NCBI RefSeq assembly: GCF_003287935.1
Contig: NZ_CP030287.1
Span: 5,039,022-5,103,021, forward strand
Direction: 5' to 3'
DNA from: Streptomyces sp. ICC1
GTDB lineage: Bacteria > Actinomycetota > Actinomycetes > Streptomycetales > Streptomycetaceae
Length of the DNA stretch: 64,000 nucleotides
In this document: in pieces, positions 61,539-64,000 of the stretch
Numbering within the stretch: the first letter of the stretch is position 1
Layout of the letters: every line of letters begins with the position of its first letter
Translations under genes and position numbers: made by a program
The notes under the pieces: model-generated
What the model saw: only the letters and a program-made list of their open reading frames with translations
Databases searched by the model: none
What the model was told of the DNA's origin: nothing

Positions 61539-62372
61539 CTAAGGCAGCTCGATGCCCAGGTCCCAGCCGTCGTGCGCGTGCGTGCACAGGCAGGCGCGCG
61601 ACGCGGTCGGCGGCAGGGCGGCCACCGCGTCGAAGAGGACCTCGCGGAGCCGGCCGACGTTCTCGCCGAAGACCTTCAGGACCTCCGTGTGGGAGACCCC
61701 CTCGCCCGTCTCGGCGCCCGCGTCGAGGTCCGTGACCAGCGCCATCGAGGTGTAGCAGAGCCCCAGCTCGCGCGCGAGGACCGCTTCCGGGTGCCCGGTC
61801 ATGCCGACGACCGACCAGCCGGCCGCCGCGTGCCACCGGGACTCCGCCCGGGTCGAGAAGCGCGGCCCCTCGATGACGACCATCGTGCCGCCGTCCACCG
61901 GCTCCCACTCCCGCCCGCGCGCCGCCGCCAGCGCCACCGAGCGGCCCACCGGGCAGTACGGGTCGGCAAAGGTGGTGTGCACGACGTTCGGCACCGATCC
62001 GTCGGGCAGGGCCTCGCCGTCGAAGAAGGTCTGCGCGCGGGACTTCGTACGGTCGACCAGCTGGTCGGGGACGAGCAGCGTGCCCGGGCCGTATTCGGGG
62101 CGCAGGCCGCCGACGGCGCACGGGCCCAGCACCTGGCGGACGCCGACGGAGCGCAGGGCCCACAGGTTGGCCCGGTAGTTGATCTTGTGCGGGGGAACCG
62201 TGTGGCTCCGGCCGTGCCGCGGCAGGAACGCCACGGTCCGGCCCGCGAGCTCGCCCAGGTACAGGGAGTCGCTGGGGGGTCCGTAGGGCGTCTGGACCTG
62301 GACCTCGGTCACGTCCTCCAGGAAGGAGTAGAAACCCGATCCGCCGATGACACCGATCTCTGCGTTCGCCAT
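61539..62372 (-). CDS. mtnP: S-methyl-5'-thioadenosine phosphorylase
   Basis: This purine phosphorylase-family enzyme of 277 aa splits methylthioadenosine into adenine and methylthioribose 1-phosphate. Motifs: IGVIGGSGFYSFLEDV (phosphate loop), FLPRHGRSHTVPPHKINYRANLWALRSVGV, TMVVIEGPRFSTRAESRWHAAAGWSVVGMTGHPEAVLARELGLCYTSMALVTDLDAG. Substrate preference (MTA versus inosine) is inferred. The start is leaderless. Confidence 0.9.
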   Translation of the reverse strand: MANAEIGVIGGSGFYSFLEDVTEVQVQTPYGPPSDSLYLGELAGRTVAFLPRHGRSHTVPPHKINYRANLWALRSVGVRQVLGPCAVGGLRPEYGPGTLLVPDQLVDRTKSRAQTFFDGEALPDGSVPNVVHTTFADPYCPVGRSVALAAARGREWEPVDGGTMVVIEGPRFSTRAESRWHAAAGWSVVGMTGHPEAVLARELGLCYTSMALVTDLDAGAETGEGVSHTEVLKVFGENVGRLREVLFDAVAALPPTASRACLCTHAHDGWDLGIELP

Positions 62373-62379
62373 GCGGCCC

Positions 62380-62385
62380 ACCCTA
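62380..62385 (-). promoter_or_regulatory. Leaderless -10 element for mtnP
   Basis: TAGGGT on the minus strand ends exactly 7 nt before the ATG at 62372. No ribosome binding site is present. Confidence 0.55.
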
Positions 62386-62452
62386 ACCGGGCATGCCGAA
62401 GGCCCCGCCGTCGGCAAGGACGGCAGGGCCTTCGGTGGAGCTGTCGGTCGGG

Positions 62453-62782
62453 TCAGGCGGCCGAGCTGCTCGACGACGACGACGACGAAGATGAAGATGA
62501 AGACGACGACGAGGACGTCGAAGAAGAGGACGACGACGTCGACGCGGCCGGGGCGGCGGCGGGCGCCGACGCGGGCTTCGAGGCAGGCGTGCTGCTCGAC
62601 GAGGCGCCACGGCTGTCGTTCCGGTAGAAACCGGATCCCTTGAAGACGATGCCGACCGCGGAGAACACCTTCTTCAGGCGTCCGTCACAGCTCGGGCACA
62701 CGGTCAGCGCGTCATCGGTGAACTTCTGCACGGCCTCAAGGCCCTCACCGCACTCGGTGCACTGGTACTGGTAGGTCGGCAC
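62453..62782 (-). CDS. FmdB family zinc ribbon protein with poly-Ser tail
   Basis: The 109 aa protein has an N-terminal FmdB-type zinc ribbon (YQYQCTECGEGLEAVQ, ALTVCPSCDGRLKKVFS, CxxC pairs at ~8 and ~30) and GIVFKGSGFYRND. The C-terminus is an Ala/Pro/Ser segment ending in about 30 almost uninterrupted Ser residues. GTG 62782 follows GGAGG. FmdB-like proteins are putative regulators. It is 80 nt downstream of the MTA phosphorylase stop when read in opposite order, but both are minus strand and separated by the mtnP promoter. Confidence 0.86.
   Translation of the reverse strand: MPTYQYQCTECGEGLEAVQKFTDDALTVCPSCDGRLKKVFSAVGIVFKGSGFYRNDSRGASSSSTPASKPASAPAAAPAASTSSSSSSTSSSSSSSSSSSSSSSSSSAA
62461..62560. 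repeat. GAC/GAAGAT triplet run (poly-Ser coding)
   Basis: Triplet-rich DNA (GACGACGAC, GAAGATGAAGAT, GAGGAC) on the + strand reads as TCG/TCC/TCT codons on the minus strand. Serine codons vary, so the run is held by selection on protein as well as slippage. Confidence 0.85.
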
Positions 62783-62849
62783 GAATTTCCTCCTGGCACT
62801 CTCACTCAATGAGTGCTAACGACGCTCCATGGTGACGTATTCCGGCGGA

Positions 62850-64000
62850 TCAGTCCACCGTCACAGGCACGCGGTGACCCAGACCACGCTCGTTCACACC
62901 CGCGGCGGGTGCCGCGGAGGTGGCCGAGGAGGCCGGCTTGGACGAGCTGACGATCCGGCTCGGGGCCTTCGGGGCCAGCTTCGCACGCAGCGCCAGCAGG
63001 ATGGCCAGCGCGAGCACGGTGGCCACCAGCGGCACGAGGAAGCCGTACGAGGACCCGTGCGCGTCCGTCAGACGGCCGGCCAGGGTCACGGCGCCGGCCT
63101 GCCCGAAGGCGACCGCTCCGGTGAGCCAGGTGAAGGCCTCGGTCCGCGAGGTGGCCGGGATCAGCTGCTCGATCATGGTGTAGCCGGTGATCAGGGCGGG
63201 GGCGATGCACAGGCCGACGACCAGGCCGAGCGCGCCGAGCAGGATCATCGAGTCGGCGGCCCACAGGACCGAGGCGGCCGCGGTGAGGCCGATGTAGCCG
63301 AGGAGCAGGCGGCGGCGGGGGCCGATCTTCCAGGCGATCGCACCGCAGGCGACACCGGCGATCATGTTGCCCGCGGCGAAGACGCCGTAGAGCAGGCCGT
63401 TGGCGCCGGGGTTGCCGATCTCCTCGGAGAAGGCGGCGAGCGAGACCTGCATGCCGCCGAAGACGGCGCCGATGCCGATGAACGCGACGATCAGGACGCG
63501 CAGGCCGTGGAACGACAGGGCCGAGGCGCGCTTCTCGCCGTGCGCCGGACGGGCGACGGGCTTCGGCTGCGTGGCGCGCTGGGCGGCGAAGAGCAGGCCG
63601 CCGATCAGGGTCAGCGCGGCCTCGGTGACCAGACCGGCCGCCGGGTTGATGCCGGTGCACAGCGCGGTGGCGAGCACCGGGCCGACGACGAAGGTGAACT
63701 CGTCGGTGACGGACTCGAACGCCGCGGCCGTCGGCAGCAGCGGGGAGCCTTCAAGCTTGGCCGCCCAGCGGGACCGGACCATGGGCCCGACCTGCGGGAC
63801 GGATGCACCGGCGGGGACGGCCGCCAGTGCGAGCGCCCAGACGGGCGCGCCCAGCAGCGCGAACGCCACCAGGGAGCTGACGGCGGTGGCGTGCGTGAGG
63901 GCCGCCGGGACCAGCACGGCGCTCTGGCCGTGGCGGTCGATGAGCTTGCCCATGACGGGAGCGAACACGGCCATGGAGATACCGGTGACGGCGGCGACGA
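62850..64000 (-). CDS. MFS transporter (partial, start beyond the window)
   Basis: The 5' end continues past 64000 (the frame stays open: VAAVTGISMAVFAPVMGKL). At least 383 residues are present with ~10 TM helices (FAPVMGKLIDRHG motif A-like, VLIVAFIGIGAVFGGMQVSLAAF, LGLVVGLCIAPALITGYTMIEQLIPATSRTEAFTWLTGAVAFGQAGAVTLAGRLTDAHG). This resembles actinobacterial MFS permeases of unknown substrate. The C-terminal tail is Ser/Ala/Pro-rich. Confidence 0.88.
   Translation of the reverse strand, partial: VAAVTGISMAVFAPVMGKLIDRHGQSAVLVPAALTHATAVSSLVAFALLGAPVWALALAAVPAGASVPQVGPMVRSRWAAKLEGSPLLPTAAAFESVTDEFTFVVGPVLATALCTGINPAAGLVTEAALTLIGGLLFAAQRATQPKPVARPAHGEKRASALSFHGLRVLIVAFIGIGAVFGGMQVSLAAFSEEIGNPGANGLLYGVFAAGNMIAGVACGAIAWKIGPRRRLLLGYIGLTAAASVLWAADSMILLGALGLVVGLCIAPALITGYTMIEQLIPATSRTEAFTWLTGAVAFGQAGAVTLAGRLTDAHGSSYGFLVPLVATVLALAILLALRAKLAPKAPSRIVSSSKPASSATSAAPAAGVNERGLGHRVPVTVD

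Noticed and set aside
61506..62627. Acidic Asp/Glu-rich protein on the + strand at the triplet repeat
   Set aside because: It is the complement of the poly-Ser run of the FmdB gene, which has a clear ribosome binding site and zinc ribbon.

Overview
The window is high-GC actinobacterial chromosome and almost certainly Streptomyces. The indicators are an SsgA-like sporulation protein, a WhiB-like protein, a WhiJ/AbaA-like ATPase/DUF397 regulatory triad, a class F sortase, NlpC/P60 hydrolases, a Zur-controlled znu operon, long GC-rich hairpin terminators and many apparently leaderless promoters (TANNNT 6-8 nt before the start codon). No rRNA, tRNA, CRISPR array, intact insertion sequence, prophage or biosynthetic cluster was seen. 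Most of the window looks like core or subtelomere-distal chromosome with local decay.

Left part (1-22.7 kb): acyl-CoA dehydrogenase, a decayed F420-type oxidoreductase coupled to a family III CoA-transferase, a secreted PKD protein, a saccharopine-dehydrogenase-like reductase, endonuclease V divergent from a YciI protein, an SsgA-like protein, an ABC-F ATPase, the WhiJ-type triad, an acyl-ACP desaturase behind palindromic operators, a WhiB-like protein, and a TetR regulator whose probable operator recurs upstream of a hydrolase-MFS pair. A decayed TnsA-like gene, a DUF3291 gene, a HEAT-like protein, an acetyltransferase with an inverted remnant of a relative, and an emfourin/M4 protease pair follow.

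Middle part (22.7-35.7 kb): leuA with a leucine-rich leader peptide and attenuator hairpin, a zinc-ribbon TerB protein, a purine permease, recO, uppS, the znuACB-zur operon with a Zur box, and glyS closed by a strong terminator.

Right part (35.7-64 kb): TetR, aldo/keto reductase, MarR/SRPBCC and DoxX/MarR stress-type genes. Two paralogous NlpC/P60 hydrolases flank a class F sortase. An esterase and a Lia/Psp-like envelope-stress module (PspC-fused kinase plus response regulator, divergent from a PspC-toastrack-like membrane protein) come next. A class II aldolase homologue lacks its zinc ligands. Then guaA, and chorismate mutase preceded by a Phe/Tyr-codon leader peptide and terminator. A GMC oxidoreductase, succinate-semialdehyde dehydrogenase and Ser/Thr kinase lie beside a deletion scar joining a truncated pyrF-like gene to the 3' end of another kinase-like gene. 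MTA phosphorylase, an FmdB zinc ribbon with a poly-Ser tail, and an MFS transporter cut by the window end complete it.

The most interesting items are two predicted transcription attenuators (leuA and chorismate mutase), the Lia/Psp module, the zinc-less aldolase homologue, the shared TetR operator, and several small deletion or decay scars.
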